Assembly: GCA_002083405.1 (NCBI GenBank)
Contig: LVWT01000059.1
Span: forward strand, 11,750 to 75,749
Direction of reading: 5' to 3'
DNA: 64,000 nucleotides
From: Nitrospira sp. SG-bin2
Lineage (GTDB): Bacteria > Nitrospirota > Nitrospiria > Nitrospirales > Nitrospiraceae
Made by a program: the position numbers and the translations under genes. Below are positions 48,819 to 57,936 of the stretch, piece by piece. Numbering within the stretch: the stretch's first letter is position 1; every line of letters starts with the position of its first letter. A model generated the notes under the pieces. It saw only the letters and a list, made by a program, of their open reading frames with translations, was not told the DNA's origin and searched no databases.

Positions 48819-51773
48819 ATGACAATCTCACCCGATTCGCTCGAACCGGCTATCCGTCGCATCGGCGAATATCTCGCGCAACTCTCCGCCGGCCATTCCC
48901 CGACGATCTTCGAGGGGCGCTGGTGGTCGCAATCAGCGATCAATCTGGCCATGAAGGACGACGCTTTTAAGGCGCAGTTGTTTCGTTTCATCGACGTCCT
49001 GCCCGTAATCGCCGACGATGAGCGGGTCGTCTCGCTGGCTGAGGAGTATTTCGGCGGATTGAGCCGCGAGCTCTTCGGGCTCCAGTGGGGCTTGAAGGCG
49101 ATGGCCGCCACGAGCCTGGGCGCGCGATTGACCGGCAAGTCGATTAGAAACCAGGTTGAGCAGATGGCCAGGACTTTCATCGCGGGAGCTTCGGTTGCGG
49201 ATGCGGCTCCGGTGTTGTCGCGTTTGTGGACAGAGGGCCGGGCTTGGTCCGTCGACCTGTTGGGAGAAGCGACGATCAGCGAACAGGAAGCCGACCTCTA
49301 CCGCAACCATTGCCTGGAAGCATTGGCGGAGTTAGGACGTGCCTCGTCCGCCTGGTCTCCCGCCGCGCTGCTGGAAGAAGATCACCTCGGTCCCCTGCCT
49401 CGCGTGCAACTTTCGCTCAAGATTTCGGCGCTCTCCTCGCGGCTGGATCCAATTGATCCCGACGGGAGTTATCGATCAGTGGCGGCGCGTCTGCGGCCAT
49501 TGGTCGATCAGGCCCTGTCGCTGCCTGCCGGATTGATTTTCGATATGGAGCAGGCGGAGACGAAACCGCTTCTCTTGGATATTTTCAAACGGCTGTTTGC
49601 CGAGCCGCCCTATCGCGCCTATCCATACGCCGGCCTCGCGCTGCAAGCCTACCATCGGGACACCGGAGGAGACGTTGCGGACCTGCTCGCCTGGTCCCGG
49701 CTGCGCGGCGCGCCCATCACTATTCGACTGGTGAAAGGGGCCTACTGGGATTCCGACACGGTCCGCTATCGCCAGGCCGGGTGGCCGATTCCGCTGTTCG
49801 AGCAGAAATCGGACACGGACGCCAACTACGAACGATTGATCCGCACCCTGTTCGACCATGCCGATCTCATCCGCCCTGCCTTCGGCACACACAATTTGCG
49901 CACTCTCGCCGTGATCGAGGCCGTAGCGGATGCCTGTGGATTGCCCCCGAATGCGCGGGAGTACCAAATGATCTACGGCATGGCCGAGCCTTTTCAGCAG
50001 GCCATGGTGAAGCTTGGCCGCCGCGTCCGGCTGTACACCCCCGTCGGTCTCCTGTTGCCCGGCATGGCCTACCTGGTAAGGCGCCTGCTGGAAAATACCT
50101 CGAATGAATCGTTTCTCAGGAAAGAGTACGTCGAGTCTCAGCCGCTGGCGCGGCTCCTCGCTCCTCCTGCCGCCCCGGCACCGTCCGCCGCTGCCAAACC
50201 GTCCAACGGCGCGTACAGTTTCATGAACGAGCCGCACAGCGATTTCTCCCAGGAGATAGTCCGCCGTACCATGCAGGAAGAAATTTCCTCGGTTCGATCT
50301 CAATTGGGACAGCAATGGGACATCGACTCCTCGTTGCCACCGCTCACAGGTCCCTGGCTGGCCTCGCATAATCCATGTTACCCCGATCAGATCGTCGCCT
50401 CAGTTCGAGGCGCAGCGCTATCGGATCTCGATCGGGCCGTCCAACAGGCACAAAGCCATGCCGACAGTTGGCGTCGCCGGTCCGCCGAGGAGCGCGCGGC
50501 GATCTTGCGGCAAGCCGCCGCCGACATGAGCCGCCGCCGATTCGAACTCGCCGCATGGGAAGTGTTTGAGGTAGGAAAGCCCTGGCGGGAAGCGGACGCC
50601 GACGTCGCCGAGGCCATCGACTTTCTTCGCTATTATGGAGACGAGATGTGCCGCCTCTCCCGGCCTGCGAGGCTCGGAAACCGGCCGGGAGAACTGAACC
50701 ATCGCGTCTATAGCCCGCGCGGAGTGACGGCCGTCATCGCGCCGTGGAACTTTCCGCTCGCCATCCCGGCCGGGATGATTGCGGCGGCGCTGGCGGCGGG
50801 CAACACCGTGCTCTTCAAGCCGTCGGAACGGTCCTCCCGGCTGGGGCTCCTGCTCACGCAGATTTTAGTTGCAGCCGGGGTGCCGCCCGGCGTGGCGAGT
50901 TGCCTACCCGGCGGACCGGACATCGGCCAGGCGCTCGTTGCACATCCACAGATTACGACAATCGCATTTACCGGATCAAAAACCGTGGGGCTCCGCATTC
51001 TGACCGATGCCGCTCACGTACATCCGGGCCAGCCGATGGTTAAACGGGTGATCGCCGAGATGGGTGGAAAGAACGCCATCATCGTCGATGAGACGGCGGA
51101 TCTCGATGAGGCGATCGCTGGAATCGTGACATCGTTTACAGGCTACGCGGGACAGAAATGCTCGGCCTGTTCACGGGTCATCGTGCATCGCGCGGTCTAT
51201 GGCCAGCTGACCGCCAGATTGCGGGATGCTGTGTTGAGTCTGGAGATCGGTGATCCGGCCGAGCCCGGCACTCGAGTGGGTCCGGTGATCGATGCGCGCG
51301 CGCACGTATCGATTCAGCAGTTCATTGCCGAGGGCCGTCAGGAAGGCCGGCTCCTGGTTGAGCGGTCAGTCGAGCAAGCCGGATACTTCGTCGGCCCGGC
51401 GGTGTTTGTCGATGTCGAGCCTCATCACCGTCTGGCACAAGAAGAAATATTTGGTCCGGTATTGGCAGTCATGAAGGCAGAAAGTTTTGCCGATGCCCTT
51501 CGAATGGCGAACGGAACGTCCTACGCCCTCACAGGAGGCGTCTATTCCAGAAGCCCGGCCAACCTTGCGCTGGCCCGCGACCAATTCGATGTAGGGAACC
51601 TGTACTTGAACCGGCCGATTACCGGCGCGCTGGTGAGCCGCCAGCCGTTCGGCGGACATCGATACTCAGGGGTAGGCGCGAAAGCCGGCGGGGAAGACTA
51701 CCTCGCGCAATTCATGGTCGCCCGCGTGATCAGCGAAAATACCCTCCGGCGTGGATTCGAATCGGCTGAGTGA
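48819..51773 (+). CDS. putA: Bifunctional proline dehydrogenase/P5C dehydrogenase PutA
   Basis: 984 residues without a DNA-binding N-terminus. The proline dehydrogenase barrel spans ~100-440 (LKISALSSRLDPIDP; IRLVKGAYWDSDTVRYRQAGW with FAD/substrate residues). The aldehyde dehydrogenase domain follows from ~500 with the catalytic Cys in GYAGQKCSACSRVI and the Glu in AEMGGKNAIIVDE. It oxidises proline to glutamate in two steps. The 3' end overlaps a convergent gene by 108 bases. A possible promoter is TATACT at about 48776 with poor -35. Confidence 0.92.
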   Translation: MTISPDSLEPAIRRIGEYLAQLSAGHSPTIFEGRWWSQSAINLAMKDDAFKAQLFRFIDVLPVIADDERVVSLAEEYFGGLSRELFGLQWGLKAMAATSLGARLTGKSIRNQVEQMARTFIAGASVADAAPVLSRLWTEGRAWSVDLLGEATISEQEADLYRNHCLEALAELGRASSAWSPAALLEEDHLGPLPRVQLSLKISALSSRLDPIDPDGSYRSVAARLRPLVDQALSLPAGLIFDMEQAETKPLLLDIFKRLFAEPPYRAYPYAGLALQAYHRDTGGDVADLLAWSRLRGAPITIRLVKGAYWDSDTVRYRQAGWPIPLFEQKSDTDANYERLIRTLFDHADLIRPAFGTHNLRTLAVIEAVADACGLPPNAREYQMIYGMAEPFQQAMVKLGRRVRLYTPVGLLLPGMAYLVRRLLENTSNESFLRKEYVESQPLARLLAPPAAPAPSAAAKPSNGAYSFMNEPHSDFSQEIVRRTMQEEISSVRSQLGQQWDIDSSLPPLTGPWLASHNPCYPDQIVASVRGAALSDLDRAVQQAQSHADSWRRRSAEERAAILRQAAADMSRRRFELAAWEVFEVGKPWREADADVAEAIDFLRYYGDEMCRLSRPARLGNRPGELNHRVYSPRGVTAVIAPWNFPLAIPAGMIAAALAAGNTVLFKPSERSSRLGLLLTQILVAAGVPPGVASCLPGGPDIGQALVAHPQITTIAFTGSKTVGLRILTDAAHVHPGQPMVKRVIAEMGGKNAIIVDETADLDEAIAGIVTSFTGYAGQKCSACSRVIVHRAVYGQLTARLRDAVLSLEIGDPAEPGTRVGPVIDARAHVSIQQFIAEGRQEGRLLVERSVEQAGYFVGPAVFVDVEPHHRLAQEEIFGPVLAVMKAESFADALRMANGTSYALTGGVYSRSPANLALARDQFDVGNLYLNRPITGALVSRQPFGGHRYSGVGAKAGGEDYLAQFMVARVISENTLRRGFESAE

Positions 51774-52565
51774 GCCCTTGGCAGGCTTCACATCGTAGCT
51801 TTCAAGTTCCTCGGAGATTTCCGTCACGACACCGCGATCCTCTTTCACGGCCGACAGCTCCTGCCGCTCCGAGTACTTGATCAGTCCAACACCCTTCGCG
51901 AACCAGGCCGTCATGACATCCAATCCGGCGATCGTACGCCGGCTGGCCGAGAGATGTATCCGCATGGTCATTTTGGCTTCGACCTTGATGGCGTCTTGGA
52001 ACGTCCCGGCCGGCACCGTGATCGTCTCCCGACTGATGAGGCCGCTCCATCCACGCACATCGACCTTCTCGTCGGTGCCGTCACGGTCCATATCCGTGCC
52101 GAAGTCGAGGCCGGTCCGATCGAACTGCTGGAACGATGACGGGATGACAAGCGGAAAGCGAAAAATCTGGTAAGGAATAATTTGCTTTTCGAGGGGCGTC
52201 CCGGGATCAGCCCCGTAATACACAATGCCGGCAACGTCTCGCCGGTAATAACTCTCCGAGGGGCCATGATTGCCGGGATTGGTATCATGAAACACGGTGA
52301 CCGACACGCCCTTGATCGTCTTGGTTCCTGTCACCTTCGAAACATTGGTAAAGAATTTGTTCTCGACGGTCTGAAGCGGACCCTCAGTGATCTGTCCTTT
52401 ATAGGTCCACCGGCTCCCGATGGAATCGGGAAAGTAGTCGGCGGATTGGGAAATGGTGGCCGGCTCTTCGGCACCGAGGAGCGCGGGATGGAGCCCCACC
52501 CCAAGCAGAAGGCCTAGCACTCCCGCGAAAGGCACCAGCCGTATCAGTCTTTGTTCGAACATCAT
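51666..52565 (-). CDS. Exported protein of unknown function, 299 aa
   Basis: A signal peptide (LVPFAGVLGLLLGVGLHPALLGAEE) is followed by a beta-rich body (YFPDSIGSRWTYKGQ; TIKGVSVTVFHDTNPG; GLISRETITVPAGTFQDAIKVEAKMT; TAWFAKGVGLIKYS), a pattern of secreted DUF-type lipid- or metal-binding proteins. The last ~36 residues (after ESYDVKPAKGSL) lie antisense to putA; the family probably ends near that point, so the extension may be a lost stop. It should face the periplasm. No function known. Confidence 0.55.
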   Translation of the reverse strand: MMFEQRLIRLVPFAGVLGLLLGVGLHPALLGAEEPATISQSADYFPDSIGSRWTYKGQITEGPLQTVENKFFTNVSKVTGTKTIKGVSVTVFHDTNPGNHGPSESYYRRDVAGIVYYGADPGTPLEKQIIPYQIFRFPLVIPSSFQQFDRTGLDFGTDMDRDGTDEKVDVRGWSGLISRETITVPAGTFQDAIKVEAKMTMRIHLSASRRTIAGLDVMTAWFAKGVGLIKYSERQELSAVKEDRGVVTEISEELESYDVKPAKGSLSRFESTPEGIFADHAGDHELREVVFPAGFRAYP

Positions 52566-52679
52566 GTCGTTCCCTCATTCGATGAGCAGATGGGCAACAG
52601 ACCGTACCACAGGAATCTCGAAGGCGGCAAGCAAACGGCTGTTCCCTCCGTGAATACGTGACGAAACCAGCCCGAGGCA

Positions 52680-52766
52680 CGTATCTCGTGAAGCGGATCT
52701 CGTATCTCGCAAACACAGATGAGCACGCTCTCTTTCCTGCCTGCGCTTCACACTTCACGAGATACG
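52680..52766. repeat. Heptamer-like repeats with a 14-bp inverted pair
   Basis: CGTATCTCGTGAAG (52680-52693) has its exact reverse complement at 52753-52766. The left arm is part of a run with 7-base period (CGTATCT, CGTGAAG, CGGATCT, CGTATCT), and the right arm too (CTTCACA, CTTCACG, AGATACG). It lies between the exported protein and the SDR, with no gene. Confidence 0.55.
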
Positions 52767-52832
52767 AACGACGCCACCAACGACGCGATACCCTTGCCTT
52801 CGCCCGCCGGTCCTCTCATAATCCAGACTCGC

Positions 52833-53609
52833 ATGACACGCTCAGCCTCGAAGACACGGACTGCTACGAGCAGACCCGATCGATCCAACACCAGTCCGGC
52901 CGTCTTGATCACCGGCGCATCCGGCGGCATCGGCCGGGCCATCAGCCTCGCCTTCGGCAGGATCGGATGGTATGTCGGCGTCCACTATGGTCAGAATAAA
53001 CGCGCCGCAAACACGACGCTCCGTGAAGTCCTCGCTGCGGGTGGCTCAGGAGATCTCTATCAAGCAAACATCCGCGAGTCCGAGTCGGTGCAGCAGATGG
53101 TCGATGCCTGGCGCTGCCGCGTATCGAATCCATCGGCATTGGTCTGCAACGCGGGGATCGGGTCGAGCGGTTTGCTGGCGCGTCATCGGGAACGAGTCTG
53201 GGACGACGTGATGGCGACGAACCTGACGGGAACCTTTCATTGCCTCCGGGCCATGGCTCCCGTGCTGATCTCACATCGAGGCGGGTCCATCGTGGTGATC
53301 GGTTCTCACACGGGATTTCATGGCGCCACCGGCCAGGCAGCCTATGCAACATCCAAAGCCGGATTGATCGGATTGGTCAAAACTGCTGCGCTGGAGTGGG
53401 GCCCCTACAACATCCGAGTGAATCTCCTGCTGCCCGGATGGCAGAAAACGAACCTGACTGAAGGCATCTTTCCTGAAGGCAGCGGATGGCTCGACCATGC
53501 GTTGCGCCGGCCCCCTTCGCTGGACGAATCGGCGCAGACCGTCGTACATCTGACGCAGCTCACCGGCATCTCAGGGCAAGTCTGGAACTGCGACAGCCGG
53601 AACCTCTAA
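52833..53609 (+). CDS. Short-chain dehydrogenase/reductase (FabG-like)
   Basis: 258 residues from ATG 52833, the nearest start before the fold. The Rossmann motif VLITGASGGIGRAISLAFG, the active-site Ser in VIGSHTGFHG, and YATSK (Tyr and Lys of the triad) are intact; NAGIG shows the usual Asn. It uses NAD(P)H. The family's substrates include 3-oxoacyl-ACP, which fits a fatty acid or biotin-precursor role next to bioD, but this is inference. It has no clear ribosome site. Confidence 0.8.
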   Translation: MTRSASKTRTATSRPDRSNTSPAVLITGASGGIGRAISLAFGRIGWYVGVHYGQNKRAANTTLREVLAAGGSGDLYQANIRESESVQQMVDAWRCRVSNPSALVCNAGIGSSGLLARHRERVWDDVMATNLTGTFHCLRAMAPVLISHRGGSIVVIGSHTGFHGATGQAAYATSKAGLIGLVKTAALEWGPYNIRVNLLLPGWQKTNLTEGIFPEGSGWLDHALRRPPSLDESAQTVVHLTQLTGISGQVWNCDSRNL

Positions 53610-53712
53610 CAAGAACATATGGCTGATGGCGAATGCCAAATGGTACAAACAATTAGGAGCTGACATGAAACATTCTTCTTCTCAGGCTATCGCTTATCGG
53701 TTTTTGTCAGAC

Positions 53713-53754
53713 CATCAACCATCTGCTATCAACCATCCGCTATCAGCTCTTATC
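53713..53754 (+). repeat. Heptamer-period repeat array before bioD
   Basis: Six consecutive heptamers (CATCAAC, CATCTGC, TATCAAC, CATCCGC, TATCAGC, TCTTATC) directly precede the bioD start, leaving 5 bases. No ribosome site is visible in the array. Confidence 0.7.
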
Positions 53755-53759
53755 TTTCT

Positions 53760-54515
53760 ATGAGCCACGGCATCTTCATAACCGGCACCGATACCGGCGT
53801 CGGCAAAACCTTAGTTGCCGCTGCCGTCGCCCTGGCGTTGAAGAAACAGGGCTGCGCGGTGGGTGTGATGAAGCCCGTCGAAACCGGCGTTCCGCCTTCC
53901 AAAACCGGTCAATCTGATGCCGCAAGACTTCCTGATGCCGCAAGACTTCGCGCGATCATCGACGGTGAAGACCAGCTTGGGGCGATCTGCCCCTACCCGT
54001 TTGCCTTGCCGGTGGCGCCGCTGGCTGCCGCGCAGGCCGAACGCCAGGCGATCAATCCGGAGGTCATCAGAAAGATCTATCGCCTGCTCTCCGACCGGTA
54101 TGACTATATGGTCGTCGAAGGCGTCGGCGGGGTATCAGTGCCGATCACGCCGGACAGCGATGTCATGGACCTGATGGCCCTGCTGAAACTGCCGGCGGTG
54201 ATTGTCGGGCGATCCGGACTTGGCGGGATCAACCATGCGCTGTTGACAATCGAGGCCTTGCGGCGAAGAAAGATTCCGGTCATCGCGCTGGTCCTGAACC
54301 AAACAAGTCCGACCAGGTCGAAGATCATGCGCATCCAAGAGCGCACCACCATCGGCCTGCTGCTGAAACAGGCAGGTGTGCCGGTGCTCGGTCCACTCCC
54401 TTATCGGTCAGGGTTATCGAAACGATTTCGACCGTGCGTCATTCACCTCTCCCGATCCGCAGCGGTTACGAAGCTGGTGAAGTTGATACTTTCATTCGGC
54501 CGACGAAACCGCTGA
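53760..54515 (+). CDS. bioD: ATP-dependent dethiobiotin synthetase
   Basis: 251 residues. The P-loop TDTGVGKTLV, the KPVETG motif and the EGVGGVSVPI box are all present. It forms the ureido ring of dethiobiotin with ATP and CO2. An exact 18-base tandem duplication (53914-53949) adds a DAARL-type repeat inside the substrate loop; the frame stays intact. No bioA, bioB or bioF is in the window. Its 3' end overlaps thiE (convergent) by 50 bases. Confidence 0.88.
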   Translation: MSHGIFITGTDTGVGKTLVAAAVALALKKQGCAVGVMKPVETGVPPSKTGQSDAARLPDAARLRAIIDGEDQLGAICPYPFALPVAPLAAAQAERQAINPEVIRKIYRLLSDRYDYMVVEGVGGVSVPITPDSDVMDLMALLKLPAVIVGRSGLGGINHALLTIEALRRRKIPVIALVLNQTSPTRSKIMRIQERTTIGLLLKQAGVPVLGPLPYRSGLSKRFRPCVIHLSRSAAVTKLVKLILSFGRRNR

Positions 54516-55131
54516 CGGCCCGTCTGACATCGGATGCGTCGAGGATTGCGGAGATCACCGCCACGCCGTTGGCTCCCGCCTGCATCACCTTTCCGACATT
54601 CTCGAGTGTGACTCCTCCGATGGCAAAGACCGGCAACGCCGTGAGCGAACGGATTGCGCGCAGTCCTTCGATCCCGACAACCGGGTCATGATCCTGTTTG
54701 GAACCGGGCTTGAAGACCGGCCCGAAACCGATGTAATCCGGCTTGAGTGTCTCGGCCTCTTTGACCTGGTCTCTATTGTGAGTCGAGAGCCCGATCAATT
54801 TCGACTTCCCCATGATCATTCGGGCATAGCCATAGGGCAAATCTCCCTGCCCGAGATGCACGCCGTCCGCATCGACCGCCAGAGCCAGGTCACAGCGATC
54901 ATTCACGATAAATGTGACGCCCATCTCGGACGCAACTTTCCGCAATGCCGACGCATCGGCATAGGCGTCTTTCATGGAAGCCGTTTTGTTGCGGTATTGA
55001 AAAACTTTGGCCCCGGCGTCAGCAGAGGCCCTCAGCAGATCGGTGAGCGGCCGGTCAGGCCGGACCGATGGATCGAGAATCACGTAGAGACCGGACAGTG
55101 ACATGTTCTTTGGACCCGGCGTTATAGGCAT
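54466..55131 (-). CDS. thiE: Thiamine-phosphate synthase
   Basis: 221 residues from ATG 55131 (MPITPGPK); another start at 55104 (MSLSGLYVILD) is nearly as good, and the open frame reaches 55263. The enzyme joins HMP-PP and thiazole phosphate. The (beta/alpha)8 barrel shows QYRNKTASMKDA, VNDRCDLALAVDADGVHLGQGDL, DYIGFGPVF and FAIGGVT (phosphate-binding). No THI-box/TPP riboswitch was recognised upstream. Its stop-proximal 50 bases are shared with bioD on the other strand. Confidence 0.9.
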   Translation of the reverse strand: MPITPGPKNMSLSGLYVILDPSVRPDRPLTDLLRASADAGAKVFQYRNKTASMKDAYADASALRKVASEMGVTFIVNDRCDLALAVDADGVHLGQGDLPYGYARMIMGKSKLIGLSTHNRDQVKEAETLKPDYIGFGPVFKPGSKQDHDPVVGIEGLRAIRSLTALPVFAIGGVTLENVGKVMQAGANGVAVISAILDASDVRRAVSGFVGRMKVSTSPAS

Positions 55132-55175
55132 GGACAGAACATTGTTTCTCAGCGGAACCACTTCACGTCCGCACA

Positions 55176-55766
55176 CTATCTCCTGGACCGTTCCAGCGCC
55201 TTTTGTTTCACGATTCGAAAATGGGCTTCCAGCTCCTGCCGCATAACGACGGCGATCAACCAATCGGGTGTCAGGGAATCGAGTTCAACGGTCAGGTCGA
55301 AATCGGCGCTGGTCTGATGGCCCTCCCCGGCTGGCCGAAGCTTCCAGACGCGATGATAGCGCTTGAAGTCGCCGCCTTTGAGATCCGTCACGAGGCCGCC
55401 ATCCGGCAACACCCGAGAATCCGTAACCAGCCGATGCTCACCGGGCATCAGCGCATGCGTGATACGAAGATCGATCGTGGCAACCCCTTCATGGATGTTG
55501 AGATCGGCCACTCGCATGCGTACTTCAAAAAGCTCCGGCCAACGCAGATAGTCCGCCAACAGGGACTGAATGACTTCCGGTTTCGCCGGAAACAGAACAC
55601 GCGCCGTTGCACGAACGCCCCCGCCCGACTCCACTTTGACGTCCAGGATATCGGCATCCGAAGCCGCGAAGGTGCCCCAAGGCCACCACGCCGCGCACAG
55701 CGACCCGATGAAGACAAGCAGCGGCAGGATAGGTATCCTGGCCACCGGGCTATCCGACGATCGCAT
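55176..55766 (-). CDS. Exported SRPBCC/START-like protein
   Basis: 196 residues from ATG 55766, inside the 3' end of the DGQHR gene (17-base overlap); a longer frame starts at 55859. A signal-like helix (ILPLLVFIGSLCAAWWPWGTFAA) precedes a helix-grip fold: VKVESGGGVRATARVLFPAKPEVIQSLLADYLRWPELFE, then GDFKRYHRVWKL and a final long helix. Such proteins bind hydrophobic ligands in the periplasm. It is transcribed with the upstream DGQHR gene and precedes thiE. Confidence 0.62.
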   Translation of the reverse strand: MRSSDSPVARIPILPLLVFIGSLCAAWWPWGTFAASDADILDVKVESGGGVRATARVLFPAKPEVIQSLLADYLRWPELFEVRMRVADLNIHEGVATIDLRITHALMPGEHRLVTDSRVLPDGGLVTDLKGGDFKRYHRVWKLRPAGEGHQTSADFDLTVELDSLTPDWLIAVVMRQELEAHFRIVKQKALERSRR

Positions 55767-56862
55767 CCAGCAACCGCTGATGGATTTTCCGCACCCGTTC
55801 AAGCTGCCCTTTTGCCGGAAACCGCTCGTAAAATCCATCGGCCCGAAACTCTTTGGCAAGCGGCGCCCAGGGCTTCACAATCTCGGCAAACGGCTGATGC
55901 GTCCGCTGCTGATCCCAGTCGCTGATCAGTTTGCGATCCACGATCAGGTCGTCCAGCACACGGATCAAGGCCTTCAACGTCACATCGCGCGTGAACATAT
56001 AGCGCTCATTCTGCCCCCAAATCTCCTCCATCACCTCTTTCACACCCTTCAGATAGTCGCGCACCAACGCGTAACACCGATCGGCCTTCATCCCCAGATG
56101 CGACTCGATCCAGCGCTGATGGGCCGTGACGACCTTGAGCAGTTCGTTGAACACTTCAGACTGAAGAATCCATTTTTCCTGTTTGCTCCGCCCGCCGAGG
56201 CGATTGATTTTGTACTGCAGCGGCGAGTCCGCCTCGCTATACAAGAGATTGACCACCTTGGCCGTGAATTTCTTCTCGGGACTTTCCCACGACACCTTCT
56301 CGTAGAGATCCACCAAATGCGACCGGTTGATCCGCGTATGGGTGGAATTGATGATGACGAACATCTCCGTCGCAAAATCGCCGCTCCGCCCGTCGAACAG
56401 CAGACAGGGCACTTCGACCTGTGGGATCTGCTCCGGATGTTTCGACTGGAAAAAGTGGAGCCCGGCCAGCCGGTGTTGCCCGTCGATCACCAGATACTTC
56501 CCTTTCGGCTCGCTCAGGCGGCCGATCGATTCGGAATCGCCGGCCTGTTGAAACCGCAGCGTTTCATCGGTAAAGAGCAGCACCGTGCCGGGAATCATCG
56601 GTTGCGCGACGACGGTTTCGTAAAAATTGACGATCTGTTTGATTTTCTGCCGGTTCAACAGGCGCTGAAAGCCCTTCTCGCTCCGTTCGATGCCGGCGAT
56701 GAACTGCGCCACTTCGTCGTGATCGGAGATCTTGCCTTGCGCAAGTTCCTCGCCCTCAAAATAGTAGCGGCTGGTAAACCGAACCTTGTCCAACAAATCA
56801 GCCGCCTTGTAGGCGATGAAATAGAACGTGCCTTCTTTTTGCCTGATCCGCGTCGCCAGCAT
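55750..56862 (-). CDS. DGQHR-domain (DndB-like) protein
   Basis: 370 residues from ATG 56862, which has GGAGG just upstream. The hallmark YLVIDGQHRLAGLHFF sits near residue 135, with FEGEELAQGKISDHDEVAQFI, LNRQKIKQIVNFY and IINSTHTRINRSHL in the expected order. Related DndB proteins regulate phosphorothioate DNA modification, but no dndACDE genes are in this window, so this is an orphan copy. It begins close to the divergent queG. It may be a DNA-binding regulator or phage-defence part. Confidence 0.75.
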   Translation of the reverse strand: MLATRIRQKEGTFYFIAYKAADLLDKVRFTSRYYFEGEELAQGKISDHDEVAQFIAGIERSEKGFQRLLNRQKIKQIVNFYETVVAQPMIPGTVLLFTDETLRFQQAGDSESIGRLSEPKGKYLVIDGQHRLAGLHFFQSKHPEQIPQVEVPCLLFDGRSGDFATEMFVIINSTHTRINRSHLVDLYEKVSWESPEKKFTAKVVNLLYSEADSPLQYKINRLGGRSKQEKWILQSEVFNELLKVVTAHQRWIESHLGMKADRCYALVRDYLKGVKEVMEEIWGQNERYMFTRDVTLKALIRVLDDLIVDRKLISDWDQQRTHQPFAEIVKPWAPLAKEFRADGFYERFPAKGQLERVRKIHQRLLDAIVG

Positions 56863-56958
56863 AGAGCCTCCGTGCCGTGCCTTCCCGATAATGGCAGATT
56901 CTACGCGGACCACCTGGTGGCCGCAAGAAAAGAGACTATGCTACGTTGAGACTCAACT

Positions 56959-57915
56959 ATGCCGCCCATGTCCCTTTCACAAACGATCACACGAGAAGCC
57001 CGCGCGTTGGGATTCGACGCCGTGGGTATCGCCCGCGTCGACGCCCCTGCCGCGCCCGTCCAACACCGGCTCTTGGCCCCCCTGACCCACTGGCTCACCC
57101 GCGGCTTCCACGGCGCAATGGCGTGGATGGAGCGGACGCCGGAGAAACGAGCTGATCCCGGACTCGTCCTTCCGGGGTGCCGATCGATCATTTCGGTCGG
57201 AGTTAACTACCTGACCAACCATCGTCCCGATGAACGGCCCGGCCACGGCCGCATCGCCCGGTACGCCTGGGGAAGGGACTACCACAAGGTGCTCAGCGAT
57301 CGACTGAAGCAACTCGAACAGCGGCTTCACACCTTAGCGCCGGACGCCAAGACCCTGGTCTATGTGGATACCGGTCCTGTCATGGAAAAAGCCTGGGCGG
57401 AACAGGCTGGACTGGGTTGGATCGGCAAACACTCCAACCTGGTGTCCGCCGAACACGGCTCCTGGCTCTTGCTGGGAGAAATCCTCACGACGTTAGATTT
57501 AGAACCGGACGAACCGGCAACGGATCTCTGCGGGAGCTGCACCCTCTGTATTCAAGCCTGTCCGACCAACGCTATCGTCGAACCCTATGTGGTCGATGCT
57601 ACCCGCTGTATTTCTTATCTGACAATCGAGTTGCGCGGTGACCAGAGTGCCATCCCGGACGAGCTACAGGCGCGTATGGGCAACAAACTCTTTGGATGCG
57701 ACGATTGTCTCGATGTCTGTCCATTCAATCTGCGAGCCGAGCCGAGCCAGGAACCGGCCTTCCAACCGAGGGCTGTGACCCTCGCCCCACGATTAGACGA
57801 CTTGGCGAAGCTCGACGAACCGGCCTTTGCGGCGCTGTTTCAAGGCAGCCCGATCAAACGCGCCAAACACTCCGGCCTCCTGCGCAACGTCTCAATTGCC
57901 AAACGAAATCAGTAG
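56959..57915 (+). CDS. queG: Epoxyqueuosine reductase
   Basis: 318 residues. It reduces epoxyqueuosine in tRNA to queuosine using cobalamin and two 4Fe-4S clusters. The ferredoxin-type clusters are visible: CGSCTLCIQACP and CDDCLDVCP, with an added Cys in RCISYLTIE. Upstream, MEKAWAEQAGLGWIGKHSNLV is the cobalamin-binding region and YVDTGPVMEKA carries a catalytic acid. It is slightly short, lacking the C-terminal HEAT-like repeats of long forms. It is divergent from the DGQHR gene. Confidence 0.92.
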   Translation: MPPMSLSQTITREARALGFDAVGIARVDAPAAPVQHRLLAPLTHWLTRGFHGAMAWMERTPEKRADPGLVLPGCRSIISVGVNYLTNHRPDERPGHGRIARYAWGRDYHKVLSDRLKQLEQRLHTLAPDAKTLVYVDTGPVMEKAWAEQAGLGWIGKHSNLVSAEHGSWLLLGEILTTLDLEPDEPATDLCGSCTLCIQACPTNAIVEPYVVDATRCISYLTIELRGDQSAIPDELQARMGNKLFGCDDCLDVCPFNLRAEPSQEPAFQPRAVTLAPRLDDLAKLDEPAFAALFQGSPIKRAKHSGLLRNVSIAKRNQ

Positions 57916-57936
57916 CTTTCATCGTTCTCGCTCTTT

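Noticed and set aside
54466..55263. TPP riboswitch before thiE
   Set aside because: No THI-box-like conserved core was recognised; upstream sequence is coding for another gene.
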